In this document: positions 36,824 to 45,674 of the stretch, piece by piece | Layout of the letters: each line of letters begins with the position of its first letter | How positions within the stretch are numbered: the stretch's first letter is position 1 | Source: Hoeflea algicola | GTDB lineage: Bacteria > Pseudomonadota > Alphaproteobacteria > Rhizobiales > Rhizobiaceae | Assembly: GCF_026619415.1 (NCBI RefSeq) | Contig: NZ_JAOVZR010000001.1 | Location: forward strand, 4,696,501-4,760,500 | Direction of reading: 5' to 3' | DNA: 64,000 nt | Translations under genes and position numbers: made by a program | The notes under the pieces: generated by a model | Told to the model about the DNA's origin: nothing | The model's database searches: none | Seen by the model: only the letters and a program-made list of their open reading frames with translations

Positions 36824-37303
36824 ATGGACGCAACATTCTGGGCCTTTATCGGTCTTGTTATCTTCCTGGGCATTCTGGCTTACGTCAAAGTGCCTGCGAT
36901 GTTGGGCGCTGCGCTGGACAAGCGATCCGACCAGATCCGCAATGAACTCGAACAGGCCACCAAGCTGCGTGAAGAAGCCCAGCAGTTGCTTGCCGAGTAT
37001 CAGCGCAAGCGCAAGGAAGCTGAAGTCGAGGCTGCTGGCCTTCTCAGCGCTGCGGAAAAGGAAGCTGCGCAGCTGCGTGAAGAAGCCAAGGTGAAGACCG
37101 AGGAGTTCGTCAGCCGCCGCACAGCGATGGCCGAGCAGAAGATCCAGCAGGCCGAGGCAGATGCGATCAACGAGGTCCGGGCTTCCGCCGTGGATCTGGC
37201 GATGAAAGCGGCCGAAAACCTGATCGGCTCAAAGGTCGACAACAAGGTTTCCGGCAGCCTGTTCAAATCGTCGCTTGAGGAATTCAAGAAGCAGCTCAAC
37301 TGA
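36824..37303 (+). CDS. atpF: ATP synthase F0 subunit b
   Basis: A 159-residue peripheral-stalk subunit with an N-terminal membrane helix (FWAFIGLVIFLGILAYVKVP) and a coiled coil rich in Ala, Glu and Lys. It dimerises with b' encoded 16 bases upstream to hold the F1 head still. It is the last gene of the operon and is followed by a terminator; the F1 genes are not in this window. Confidence 0.94.
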   Translation: MDATFWAFIGLVIFLGILAYVKVPAMLGAALDKRSDQIRNELEQATKLREEAQQLLAEYQRKRKEAEVEAAGLLSAAEKEAAQLREEAKVKTEEFVSRRTAMAEQKIQQAEADAINEVRASAVDLAMKAAENLIGSKVDNKVSGSLFKSSLEEFKKQLN

Positions 37304-37330
37304 CGCATACGCCTGATAAGCAGCATTTGA

Positions 37331-37357
37331 GGCCGGGATCTTATCCTGGCCTTTTTT
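37331..37357 (+). terminator. Rho-independent terminator of the F0 operon
   Basis: GGCCGGGAT at 37331-37339 pairs with ATCCTGGCC at 37343-37351 (one G-T wobble) around CTT, followed by TTTTTT. Confidence 0.9.
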
Positions 37358-37501
37358 GATTCACAGACAGCTCGCCGCAGCCGCACGCGGGACGTCTCGG
37401 TATTGGGTGTGTGCGGTGGACCTGGTGGCTAACTGACGCCGGTCGCGTGACTAAATACCCGGAGATGCTCAGCCAGGCCCGTTCGAACACTGCCCGCCCT
37501 T

Positions 37502-38140
37502 TTAGTCCTTGCGCAATGGACGAAATGTCATTCGGTGCAGCGGGCAGGGCCCGTGCTCGGTAATTGCCACAAGGTGACGGGCGGATCCATAGCCCATGTG
37601 GCTGTCAAATCCGTAGGCCGGGTAGATTGCGGCAGCACGCGTCATCATCCGGTCGCGCGTCACCTTGGCGATGATCGAGGCTGCTGCAATCGACAGCGAA
37701 CGTGCATCCCCCTTGATCAGCGCTCGCGCCGGGCATTTGACCCCTGGCGGTATGTCGCGGCCATCGACCAGCGCATAACTTGGTATCAGCGGCAGCGAGT
37801 GCAATGCCCGGCTCATTGCAGTGAGACTTGCGGCACGGATATTGGTGGCCTCGATTTCCCGCGCCGAGGCGCTGGCGATAGAAACCGTGGATGTGACGAG
37901 GATTTCCTCGAACAACCGTTCGCGGGCCTTCTTAGACAGTGCCTTGGAATCATTGAGTCCGTCGGGCAGGGCTTGCAGGTCGAGAATCACTGCGGCAGCG
38001 ACCACGGGCCCTGCAAGCGGGCCACGTCCGGCTTCGTCGAGTCCGGCCACAAGCCCATGCACCGCCAAATGTCGCTCGAAGCGGTCATCGGGCATCGCCG
38101 GGTAATCGGGAAACAGGGAATCGGGCGGGGTGCGGGCCAT
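37502..38140 (-). CDS. rnhB: Ribonuclease HII
   Basis: A 212-residue enzyme with the type II RNase H motif [13 protein letters not shown] at about residues 33-45, giving the first two metal-binding acids Asp35 and Glu36. Later acidic residues appear in [10 protein letters not shown]. It cuts RNA in RNA-DNA hybrids, including single ribonucleotides in DNA. ATG 38140 is chosen; an upstream in-frame start at 38179 adds an unrelated extension. The gap to the radical SAM gene upstream (38141-38379) shows no gene that I can support. Confidence 0.94.
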   Translation of the reverse strand: MARTPPDSLFPDYPAMPDDRFERHLAVHGLVAGLDEAGRGPLAGPVVAAAVILDLQALPDGLNDSKALSKKARERLFEEILVTSTVSIASASAREIEATNIRAASLTAMSRALHSLPLIPSYALVDGRDIPPGVKCPARALIKGDARSLSIAAASIIAKVTRDRMMTRAAAIYPAYGFDSHMGYGSARHLVAITEHGPCPLHRMTFRPLRKD

Positions 38141-38379
38141 GTTGCGGCGAGGCTCGCACACCCGCCCGATCCTCTGCAAGGCCCGGCGGCTCGGGACGGG
38201 AGGCCGCTCGGGCGCCGGACCGCCTGGACGGGGCGGTTGGCGGTCCGGATTTCAAGAGCGTCGCGCGTCTACACAACACGCAAAGGTCGCTCGATATTCT
38301 CAACAAGCGCCACGTGCTCGCCTGATTTGGTGTAAATGGAGCTGTTGTTCCCCAGATTAGGCAAGCCTCGGGGTAAGCC

Positions 38380-39537
38380 TCACAGCAGGCTCAATTGTAC
38401 TCCTTCACCACGGGGCGGGATGAAGTGGTCGGTTCTCAGCTGTGCCTTGCGCAGGTTGAGCCCAAGTCGCTTTGCGGTGAGATCGAAACGACGGGCAATC
38501 TGCCAGGCATAGGGCCCGGTCCCGCGCATTCGCTTGCCGAATTCGGCGTCATAATCCTTGCCACCACGCATCGAGCGGATCAGCGACATCACATGTCGAT
38601 AGCGGTCAGGGTAGTGTCTGAGCAGCCAGTCGCGAAACAGCGGGCTGACCTCGATCGGCAGGCGCAGCATCACGTAACCGGCGGCATCGGCGCCCGCTGC
38701 CTTGGCAGAATCGAGAATGCGTTCGATCTCGTGGTCATTGAGACCAGGGATCACCGGGGCTGCCATCACCGAAACCGGAATGCCGGCATCGGAAAGCGCA
38801 CGCATTGCTTCAAGCCGCTTTTCGGGCGTCGAGGCCCTTGGCTCCAAGGTCCGCGCCAGTTTCCGGTCCAGCGTTGTCACCGACAGCGCTACCCGCGCCA
38901 ACCCCTTTGAGGCCATCCGCGACAGAATGTCGATGTCCCGCATCACCAGTGCCGATTTGGTGACGATCCCCACCGGATGCCCGGCAGCTTCAAGGACCTC
39001 GAGCAATTGCCGCATGATGCGCCATTGCCGCTCGATCGGCTGATACGGGTCGGTGTTGGTGCCAATGGCGATCGGCTGGACCTTGTAGCCTGGACGCGAC
39101 AACTCGCGCTCGAGAAGCCGCGGCGCATCTGGTTTGGCAAACAACCTGGCTTCGAAATCCACCCCCGCCGACAATCCCATATAGGCGTGGGTGGGACGGG
39201 CGAAACAATAGACGCAGCCGTGCTCGCAGCCACGATAGGGATTGATCGAGCGATCAAATGACAGATCCGGCGACTGGTTCCGGGTAATGATGGTGCGCGG
39301 CTTTTCCACCTGCACTTCGGTCTTGAACGGCGCCAGCTCTTCGAGGCTGCTCCAACCATCATCGAAGACTTCGCGGGTCTTGAGCTCATAACGGCCGGTC
39401 ATGTTGAGCCCGGCGCCGCGACCGCGAATCCGCTCATCGCTCACCCGAAAGCCGCTGGCTTTGACCAGCGCATCGGCTTCCACAGCCTGCAGTCCAGGCG
39501 CAAAGGCTGTCTGCTTCAAAGATGAAAGACTGGGCAT
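38380..39537 (-). CDS. Radical SAM protein, PA0069/Rv2578c family (SplB-like)
   Basis: A 385-residue radical SAM enzyme with the cluster-binding motif CEHGCVYCFARPTHAY and an N-terminal NRGR-type block (RGRGAGLNMTGRYE). The family is annotated as related to spore photoproduct lyase/DNA repair photolyase, but its substrate is unknown to me. GGAGG precedes ATG 39537. Its promoter overlaps an SOS-type LexA box, which supports a DNA-damage role. Confidence 0.9.
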   Translation of the reverse strand: MPSLSSLKQTAFAPGLQAVEADALVKASGFRVSDERIRGRGAGLNMTGRYELKTREVFDDGWSSLEELAPFKTEVQVEKPRTIITRNQSPDLSFDRSINPYRGCEHGCVYCFARPTHAYMGLSAGVDFEARLFAKPDAPRLLERELSRPGYKVQPIAIGTNTDPYQPIERQWRIMRQLLEVLEAAGHPVGIVTKSALVMRDIDILSRMASKGLARVALSVTTLDRKLARTLEPRASTPEKRLEAMRALSDAGIPVSVMAAPVIPGLNDHEIERILDSAKAAGADAAGYVMLRLPIEVSPLFRDWLLRHYPDRYRHVMSLIRSMRGGKDYDAEFGKRMRGTGPYAWQIARRFDLTAKRLGLNLRKAQLRTDHFIPPRGEGVQLSLL

Positions 39538-39586
39538 GACACCTCCATGCGGCTTATCGGGACAATGGTTCGGGGCGATAATCGTG

Positions 39587-39616
39587 ATTATATTCCTAGG
39601 CTAGAGAGACGAACAA
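39587..39616 (-). promoter_or_regulatory. Near-consensus promoter of the radical SAM gene
   Basis: On the leftward strand, -35 TTGTTC (39616-39611) and -10 TATAAT (39592-39587) are 18 bases apart. The expected transcription start is about 45 bases before the ATG. A 14-base inverted repeat, ATAATC-GT-GATTAT at 39578-39591, covers the -10 box. Confidence 0.7.
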
Positions 39617-39625
39617 AGCAAGAAC
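39611..39625 (-). promoter_or_regulatory. LexA SOS box (GAAC-N7-GAAC)
   Basis: GAAC at 39611-39614 and 39622-39625 are separated by exactly seven bases, and the second is followed by AA: the direct-repeat LexA operator of alphaproteobacteria. It covers the -35 box of the radical SAM promoter, so LexA would block it. The divergent glycosyltransferase-like gene could be co-regulated. Confidence 0.72.
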
Positions 39626-39709
39626 AAAATGCGGAAGCTGTTCGCATTTCCATGATTTCACGCCAAACCAGCTTCTGGTCTATCGTCCAATCATCGACTA
39701 GAAGGGGCG

Positions 39710-40225
39710 ATGATCAGCGTATTTATTGAATGCAAGGACCAGGAAAGCGCGCTTGCGGCGACGTTGTCGGTGCTTGTCGCCGGTGCGGTCGAAGGGTTGG
39801 TGGCTGAGGTGGTAATCCTCGATCGTGGTTCCAGCGACGGCACCGCACAGCTTGCCGATGCGGCAGGGTGCAGGTTTCTTGAAGATCCCGATCTTCGAGA
39901 TGTGGTGCGTTCGGCGCGCGGCGACTGGCTGTTGCTGCTGGAGCCAGGCGCGCGCCCGCTGCTGGGTTGGATCGATCACATTGGCCAGCATCTGGCTGTC
40001 GGCGGGCAGGCGGCGCGGATGAGCCGGTCACGGGAGTACCGTTTGCCGTTCCTGGCGCGGTTTCGCCATCGCGCATCCGCATTGGAACACGGCGTGCTTG
40101 TCCCCAAGGCGCAGGCCATCGCCAATGCCAAATCTGGCTATGCGCTTGAAAGTCTGGGTCGCGGCCTGGCGATGAAGCGGCTCAAATGCGAGATCGTTCC
40201 CGCCGCAGTTCTGGCGCATCGCTGA
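39710..40225 (+). CDS. Small glycosyltransferase-2-like protein
   Basis: A 171-residue protein whose first 95 residues resemble the nucleotide-sugar half of family 2 glycosyltransferases: VFIECKDQESALAATL, EVVILDRGSSDGTAQLADAAG, then GDWLLLLEPGARPLLGW. Where active enzymes have a DxD metal motif, this one has LEPGA, so catalysis is doubtful. The protein is about 60-80 residues shorter than usual and has no membrane helix. AGAAGGGG precedes the start. It is divergent from the radical SAM gene and converges with ispE. Confidence 0.72.
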   Translation: MISVFIECKDQESALAATLSVLVAGAVEGLVAEVVILDRGSSDGTAQLADAAGCRFLEDPDLRDVVRSARGDWLLLLEPGARPLLGWIDHIGQHLAVGGQAARMSRSREYRLPFLARFRHRASALEHGVLVPKAQAIANAKSGYALESLGRGLAMKRLKCEIVPAAVLAHR

Positions 40226-40277
40226 GACAGCCGGCAGCCACGATCAGTAAGCATCCCTCGCCAGCGGTTCTGTCAGG

Positions 40278-41178
40278 TCACAGGGATGATGGGGCCATCC
40301 CTTTGTTTGCAGACAGGGTCCGTGTTGCAGTGACGAACCAGTCGGAGTGTGCAGCTTGGATTGACGCTGCCGCAGCACGCGCTGCCTCCGTGGTGTCATA
40401 GAGCCCGAAACAACTAGCCCCGGATCCCGACATGCGGGCAAATGCAGCACCCGATCTCGCAAAGCGCGGAAAGACAGGCAGAAATCTCCGGAAACTTCTT
40501 TCCTGCGGGCACTTCAAGATCGTTGCGGGTGGTTGTCAGAAAGGCTGTGAATGCTTCCCTGTCATCCAGCCGACCGGGATGTGGCAGCGGCAGGTTCTGA
40601 CGGCATTGAAGTGCGGCAAAGACGGCCGGTGTTGACACCGCGATCCGTGGATTGACGATCACCATGTCGAGCGTAAGGCCGATATCGAGCGCAGATAGAT
40701 TTTCACCGATTCCTGAAGCAATCAGCGGGCGCGACGTCAGGCACATCGGCACATCCGCCCCGAGGCTGAGTGCGATTTCCGAAAGCGTTTTGGTGTCCGG
40801 CTGAAAGCGCCAAATCTGCCCCAGTAGCCTGAGAGCAGCCGCTGCATCGGCAGAGCCGCCGCCGATGCCAGAGGCCACCGGCAGTCGCTTGTCGAGCCTG
40901 ATCTGCACCGGCGGCGCCGCATGACCCGCAGCCTGTGCAGTCTGCCGCAACGCATCGCGCGCCCGGGTCACCAGATTGCCGTCCGCTGCCAGCCCCGACA
41001 AGGCGCCGGCTTCAGGCCCGCCAAGATCAAACGAATCGGTATCGGCCAGACTGACCGACACTTCGTCTCCGAGTTCGGTGAAGACCACGAGGCTCTCGAT
41101 CAGGTGATACCCATCAGCCCGCTGTCCTGTCACGTGCAGCGCCAGATTGATCTTGGCCGGAGCATTAGCTGTCAGCAT
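40278..41178 (-). pseudogene. ispE: 4-diphosphocytidyl-2-C-methyl-D-erythritol kinase, frameshifted as read
   Basis: IspE phosphorylates CDP-methylerythritol in the MEP isoprenoid pathway. The first 242 residues read in one frame: the N-terminal APAKINLALHVTGQRADGYH and the GHMP kinase loop LPVASGIGGGSADAAAAL are intact. That frame then ends early after CEIGCCICPH. The family's C-terminal motif ARMSGSGASCFGLYD continues in another frame to 40278. Removing one base from the CCC at 40450-40452 restores a 299-residue protein of normal length. The break is single and the rest is well conserved, so a sequencing error or a very recent mutation is likely. Confidence 0.88.
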
Positions 41179-41218
41179 TGATGCTGTGTCTCAAACTATT
41201 GCCAGATAGCAAAGCCGC

Positions 41219-43117
41219 TCAGCCTTGCTGCAGGAGCTTGCCGTTCTCCGGTGCCAGATCACTCTTCTTGTCGGTGCCCGCAGTGCCCGCTTCTGGCACT
41301 ACCGCGCCGCTGTCCTTGAGCCCGCCTTCGGCGGTCGTCGGCATTGCTCCGGCGTCAGTCGGCAACCCGTCGCGCAGCTTCTGCTCGATCTGCGGCTTGA
41401 GTTCATCACTGGGTTCATTGGCAAGCGCCCGGTTCCACTGGAATGTGGCTTCAAGTGTCCTGCCAACGCGCCAATAGGCGTCGCCAAGGTGATCATTGAT
41501 GGTCGGATCGGCCGGCTTGAGCTCGACCGCGCGTTCAAGTTCACGCACCGCATCGTCATATTGGCCGAGCCGGTAATGCGCCCAGCCCAGCGAATCGACG
41601 ATGTAGCCGTCATTCGGCCTCAGATCGACGGCAGCACGGATCAGATCCATGCCCTCCTTGAGGTTCATGTTCATGTCGATCCAGGAATAGCCGAGGTAGT
41701 TCATGACTTGTGGTTGATCCGGAAACAGTTCCAGCGCGCGCTTGAAATGCAGCTCGGCCCGTGGCCATTGCTTCAACCGTTCCTGGGCGATACCGGCCTG
41801 AAAGAACAGGTTCCAGTCGTTGCGCGTCGGCGTCGGTCCAACCACTGCGATGGCGGTCTCGTAATTGAGCGCCATTTCCGCATAGTCCTTGTCCTGCGAC
41901 AGCACGCTGCCATAGGCGAGGTAGCTTCTGATATCCTTCGGATCCGATGCGATCAGCGCCTTGAGGTGGTCCTTGGCCTCGGCGTTACGTCCCTCGTCGG
42001 CAAGTGCCAGCCCCAATTGCAATTCTGAGACCCGGCGCATCGGCGAATTTTCCGGCACCTCCGAGTAAAGCGCGATGGCGTCGTCGATTTTGCGGAGCCT
42101 TTCCTTCAGGCTGCCAAGAATGACCAGTGTGGCCGCGTTGTTGGGGTCCAGCGCCCGGGCAAATTGCAGATACACCGCAACCGTTTCTTCTGCGCCTTCG
42201 CGATTGAGCGCGCTGCCCAGCGTGAACAATACGGCTGCCGCGCCTTGCTGTGCCGTCTTCACGCCCGGCTCGGGCTTTCCGTCGGTCATGATCACCTGTC
42301 GCAACGCAGCCAGCGGTGCATAGCCGGGCGAAAATTCCTCGCCGGCGGCCAGTGTGTCCAGCGCCGCGCGTTTGTTGCCGTCCCGTGCTTCCAGGCTGGC
42401 GAGTGCCATCACCGTGCGAATATAGGTGTCGGGTGCCGCCGCGCCGCCTTGAGGGTCGGCAACAAGTTCCTTGAAATGGGCCCGCGCTTCGGCCTTCTTG
42501 CCCATGGCGAGCGCCATTGCGCCGGCATGGTAGCGGGTGAAAACCGGGTACCAGGGCGATCCGTCCAGCGCCAGGATCGATTTCAGTGCTGCCTCGCCCT
42601 TGCCATCGCCGAAATCGGCCCAGGCCTTGAGCAGCGTGTTGAGCAGCCGATCGATCGGGTTGCTGTCTTCAAGATCAAGCAGGGTTCCGGCCTTGCGGTA
42701 TTCCCGCATCGTCGTGGCTTCGACTGCAAGCGCCAGCCGCGAAACCTGGGCAACGGCCGGATCGTCTTTCAGTCCGCGCGCCAGCGCGGCGCCTTCGGTA
42801 AACCGGCCATCGGTAAACAGCGCCACCATCAGCCGTTGCTTGACGTCGGTGTTTTCCGCGTCGAATTCCAGCGCCTTGCGGTAATATTCGATAGCGTGAC
42901 TGGTGTCGTTGTCGAGATCGGCAGTCCGTCCGGCCAGGAATGCGCCGGCGAAGCCAAGGAAGTTTGGCTGCTCATCTTCAGTCGCGGCAGCAGCCGGATT
43001 GACGAGTGTCTCCGTTGCTCCACCGATGGATAGAAAAACGCCCAGCGCAAGGCTGGCCGCAAACCGGGCTGTCATGTGTCGCCGCATCAAGTCGTGCCTC
43101 ATGTTCGATCTGGCCAT
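41219..43117 (-). CDS. Tetratricopeptide repeat protein, exported
   Basis: A 632-residue protein starting with a basic segment and a signal peptide (RFAASLALGVFLSIGGATETLVNPAAAA). Many TPR repeats of 34 residues follow, clearest in the C-terminal third (ALELFPDQPQVMNYLGYSWIDMNMNLKEGMDLIRAAVDLRPNDGYIVDSLGWAHYRLG). The last 45 residues are low-complexity. The start is uncertain: 43117, 43102, 43087 and 43075 are all in-frame ATGs. It lies just upstream of ispE on the same strand and probably organises an envelope protein complex. Confidence 0.82.
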   Translation of the reverse strand: MARSNMRHDLMRRHMTARFAASLALGVFLSIGGATETLVNPAAAATEDEQPNFLGFAGAFLAGRTADLDNDTSHAIEYYRKALEFDAENTDVKQRLMVALFTDGRFTEGAALARGLKDDPAVAQVSRLALAVEATTMREYRKAGTLLDLEDSNPIDRLLNTLLKAWADFGDGKGEAALKSILALDGSPWYPVFTRYHAGAMALAMGKKAEARAHFKELVADPQGGAAAPDTYIRTVMALASLEARDGNKRAALDTLAAGEEFSPGYAPLAALRQVIMTDGKPEPGVKTAQQGAAAVLFTLGSALNREGAEETVAVYLQFARALDPNNAATLVILGSLKERLRKIDDAIALYSEVPENSPMRRVSELQLGLALADEGRNAEAKDHLKALIASDPKDIRSYLAYGSVLSQDKDYAEMALNYETAIAVVGPTPTRNDWNLFFQAGIAQERLKQWPRAELHFKRALELFPDQPQVMNYLGYSWIDMNMNLKEGMDLIRAAVDLRPNDGYIVDSLGWAHYRLGQYDDAVRELERAVELKPADPTINDHLGDAYWRVGRTLEATFQWNRALANEPSDELKPQIEQKLRDGLPTDAGAMPTTAEGGLKDSGAVVPEAGTAGTDKKSDLAPENGKLLQQG

Positions 43118-43241
43118 GCACCGGCCAATTGCCGAAGCATAATTACCCCACACCATGGCTTTTTTGGCGCAGTGCGACAAGGGCTGCGCGGTGCAGTGGC
43201 ATGATAGCTACATCAAAGCAGGCGATACCTGCATGAAACGT

Positions 43242-44279
43242 CTAGCTGGCCCGGTTGACGCAAAACGCGATGACTTCCAGCAGCGCTGCCTTTTGTTCCG
43301 AGTCAGGCAACGGCGCCAGCGCATCGCGGGCGATCGATGCATAATGTTCCGCCCGTGCCGTGGTGTCTTTCAGGCTGCCATATTTGGTGATCAGTCCGAG
43401 CGCCTTTTCCAACGCCTGTTCGTCGCTGTTGCCGCCTTCGATGGCCTCGCGCCAGAACGCCCGTTCCGATTCGTTGCCACGCCGATAGGCCAGCACCACC
43501 GGCAGGGTGATCTTGCCCTCGCGGAAGTCGTCGCCGACATTCTTGCCCAGATCACGGGCCGAGCCGCCATAATCGAGCACATCGTCGATCAGCTGGAACG
43601 CCAGGCCGAGATTGATCCCGTAGGACCTGAGCGCGTTGCGTTCGGCCTTGCTGGCCTCGGCGATGATCGGTCCGACTTCGCAGGCCGCCGAAAACAGCGC
43701 GGCGGTCTTGGCCCGGATCACCGACAGGTAATCATCCTCGGTGGTTTCCATGTTCTTGGCCACCGACAGCTGCAGCACTTCGCCTTCGGCAATCACGGCC
43801 GCGGCTGTCGACAGCACGTCGAGCGCATCGAGCGAGCCCACTTCGACCATCATCTTGAAGGCCTGGCCGAGCAGGAAATCCCCCACCAGCACGCTGGCCT
43901 GGTTGCCCCAGATCATCCGCGCTGTGGAGCGCCCGCGCCTGAGGTCGCTTTCGTCGACCACGTCATCATGCAGCAATGTTGCCGTGTGCATGAATTCAAC
44001 TGCTGTGGCGAGCTTTATATGGGCTTCACCATCGTAGCCGAACATGGTTGCCGAGGCGAGGGTCAGCATCGGCCTGAGCCGCTTTCCGCCCGACGAAATG
44101 AGGTGGTTGGCAACCTCCGGAATCATCGCCACGTCCGACCCGGCCTTGGACAGGATCAACTGGTTGACCCGGTCCATGTCGGCACGTGTGTTGTCGACCA
44201 GCGGCTTGACCGAGGCATCGCGGCGGTTTCCGTCTTCCAGTGATATCACTACGCCCAAGGGACTGGACTCCTGTTGCAT
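43242..44279 (-). CDS. ispB: Long-chain polyprenyl diphosphate synthase
   Basis: A 345-residue trans-prenyltransferase. The first aspartate-rich motif DDVVD is at residues 105-109, GGKRLRP at 64-70, and the second motif is in FQLIDDVLDYGG. It makes the ubiquinone side chain, octaprenyl or, as common in this order, decaprenyl; the chain length cannot be read from sequence alone. The frame extends far upstream to 44615 in overlap with the divergent gene, but ATG 44279 is the family's normal start. Confidence 0.92.
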   Translation of the reverse strand: MQQESSPLGVVISLEDGNRRDASVKPLVDNTRADMDRVNQLILSKAGSDVAMIPEVANHLISSGGKRLRPMLTLASATMFGYDGEAHIKLATAVEFMHTATLLHDDVVDESDLRRGRSTARMIWGNQASVLVGDFLLGQAFKMMVEVGSLDALDVLSTAAAVIAEGEVLQLSVAKNMETTEDDYLSVIRAKTAALFSAACEVGPIIAEASKAERNALRSYGINLGLAFQLIDDVLDYGGSARDLGKNVGDDFREGKITLPVVLAYRRGNESERAFWREAIEGGNSDEQALEKALGLITKYGSLKDTTARAEHYASIARDALAPLPDSEQKAALLEVIAFCVNRAS

Positions 44280-44390
44280 GTTGAGCGCCACATTATTCAG
44301 CCCCGAACACCATCGCAAGCGGCGATTTGGCGCGGCGGGGCTTGATAAGTCATACATTGGGATGAAACAAAGGGATGAAGAGGAAAACCT

Positions 44391-44624
44391 ATGCATGATC
44401 TTATCCGCACCAACGATCCTGTGCTCATTTCCTTTGTCGAGAGCCTGATGCGTGACGCCGGTATTGGCTGCATGGTGGCCGACAGCGGCATGAGCATTCT
44501 CGAGGGCTCGGTGGGTGTCATCCCACGGCGCATCCTGGTGGAGACAGAGATGGCCACTCAGGCGCGTCGCATCGTCATCGATGCTGGTCTCGAGGCCGAG
44601 CTCAGACCATGGCACGGTAGTTGA
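44391..44624 (+). CDS. DUF2007 domain protein (putative signal-transducing protein)
   Basis: A 77-residue protein covering the whole DUF2007 domain: ELIRTNDPV-like start (HDLIRTNDPVLISFVESLM), the AGIGCMVADSGMSILEGS middle and IPRRILVETEMATQARRIV end. The domain resembles PII-like ferredoxin folds; its role is not established. AAGAGGAAAA precedes the start. It is translationally coupled to the methyltransferase gene (TGATG overlap) and divergent from ispB. Confidence 0.85.
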   Translation: MHDLIRTNDPVLISFVESLMRDAGIGCMVADSGMSILEGSVGVIPRRILVETEMATQARRIVIDAGLEAELRPWHGS

Positions 44625-45529
44625 TGCCGGAACCTGAGATCAGCATCGGCGTGGTTCCGGCGCCGGCTTCCGGGCAGAGCGGCGAGGGGCGTGCAACTGT
44701 TGCCGCGACCAGCGCCGGTATTGATCCCGGCTACGTGCCTGCCGGCTTTACCGTCGATGCGTTCCACAATGGCGCTTTCCACCTGTTGCAGCCGTCAGGC
44801 GCCGGCCATCGCGCCGGCATGGACGCCATGCTTTTGGCGGCGACGGTGCCTGAGGCTGCGCGTGGTTCGCTTGCCGATCTGGGCGCAGGCGCCGGCGCTG
44901 CGGGTCTGGCGGCGGCATGCCGGCTCACGGATCTTAACGTGGTGTTGGTCGAACGCGCCGCGGCGATGGCACATTGCGCGCGTGCCACACTTAAATTGCG
45001 GGAAAATGCCCACATTGCGCCACGCGCCCGCGTGATCGAGGTGGATGTGACGTTGCGTGGCGCCCAGCGGCGGGCTGCCGGGCTTGCCGACGAGGCCCAT
45101 GATTACGTGATCATGAACCCGCCCTTCAATTCCAGCCATGATCGCAAGACCCCCGATCCGCTCAAAGCCGAAGCCCACGCCATGGAAATCGAGGATCTGT
45201 TCGAGCAATGGCTGAGGACCGCCAACGCCATCCTCAAGCCGGGAGGGCAGGTCTCGATCATCGCACGGCCCGAATCATTGGGCGACATCCTCATGGGGAT
45301 GGGCAAGCGCTTTGGTGGAATTGAAATAACTCCCGTCCGCCCCCGCCTTGGCGACGACGCCATCCGCATCCTCGTCACCGCCATCAAGGGCAGCCGCGCG
45401 CGGTTGCTGTTGCGCGACCGGATCCTCATTCATGACGGACCGGGCCATGCCTTGTCGCCGCAGATGAATGATCTCAGCAATGGCCGCACCACCTGGCCGC
45501 GTCGCTCGAAAACACGCCCCCCACGTTGA
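44624..45529 (+). CDS. tRNA1(Val) A37 N6-methyltransferase-like protein (TrmN6)
   Basis: A 301-residue class I methyltransferase. The SAM-binding LADLGAGAGAAGLAAACR is followed by the N6-adenine motif NPPFN in DYVIMNPPFNSSHDRKTPD, as in TrmN6/YfiC. An N-terminal segment of about 60 residues precedes the core and ends with QPSGAGHRAGMDAMLLAA. The ATG at 44624 overlaps the DUF2007 stop. The C-terminal tail is basic. N6-methylation of A37 of tRNA1(Val) is the best guess. Confidence 0.84.
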   Translation: MPEPEISIGVVPAPASGQSGEGRATVAATSAGIDPGYVPAGFTVDAFHNGAFHLLQPSGAGHRAGMDAMLLAATVPEAARGSLADLGAGAGAAGLAAACRLTDLNVVLVERAAAMAHCARATLKLRENAHIAPRARVIEVDVTLRGAQRRAAGLADEAHDYVIMNPPFNSSHDRKTPDPLKAEAHAMEIEDLFEQWLRTANAILKPGGQVSIIARPESLGDILMGMGKRFGGIEITPVRPRLGDDAIRILVTAIKGSRARLLLRDRILIHDGPGHALSPQMNDLSNGRTTWPRRSKTRPPR

Positions 45530-45674
45530 ATACTGCGTGCACCGGCGTCAAAACGTGTACCGCGCGCTTGCCACTGCCATTGCACTGAAGCCGAAAAGAC
45601 ATACATGGATCGTGCCGGGGAGCGACTCCCGGGTCGATGCTGCTACGCATCGCTGACAACAGGATTTGTTTGCC

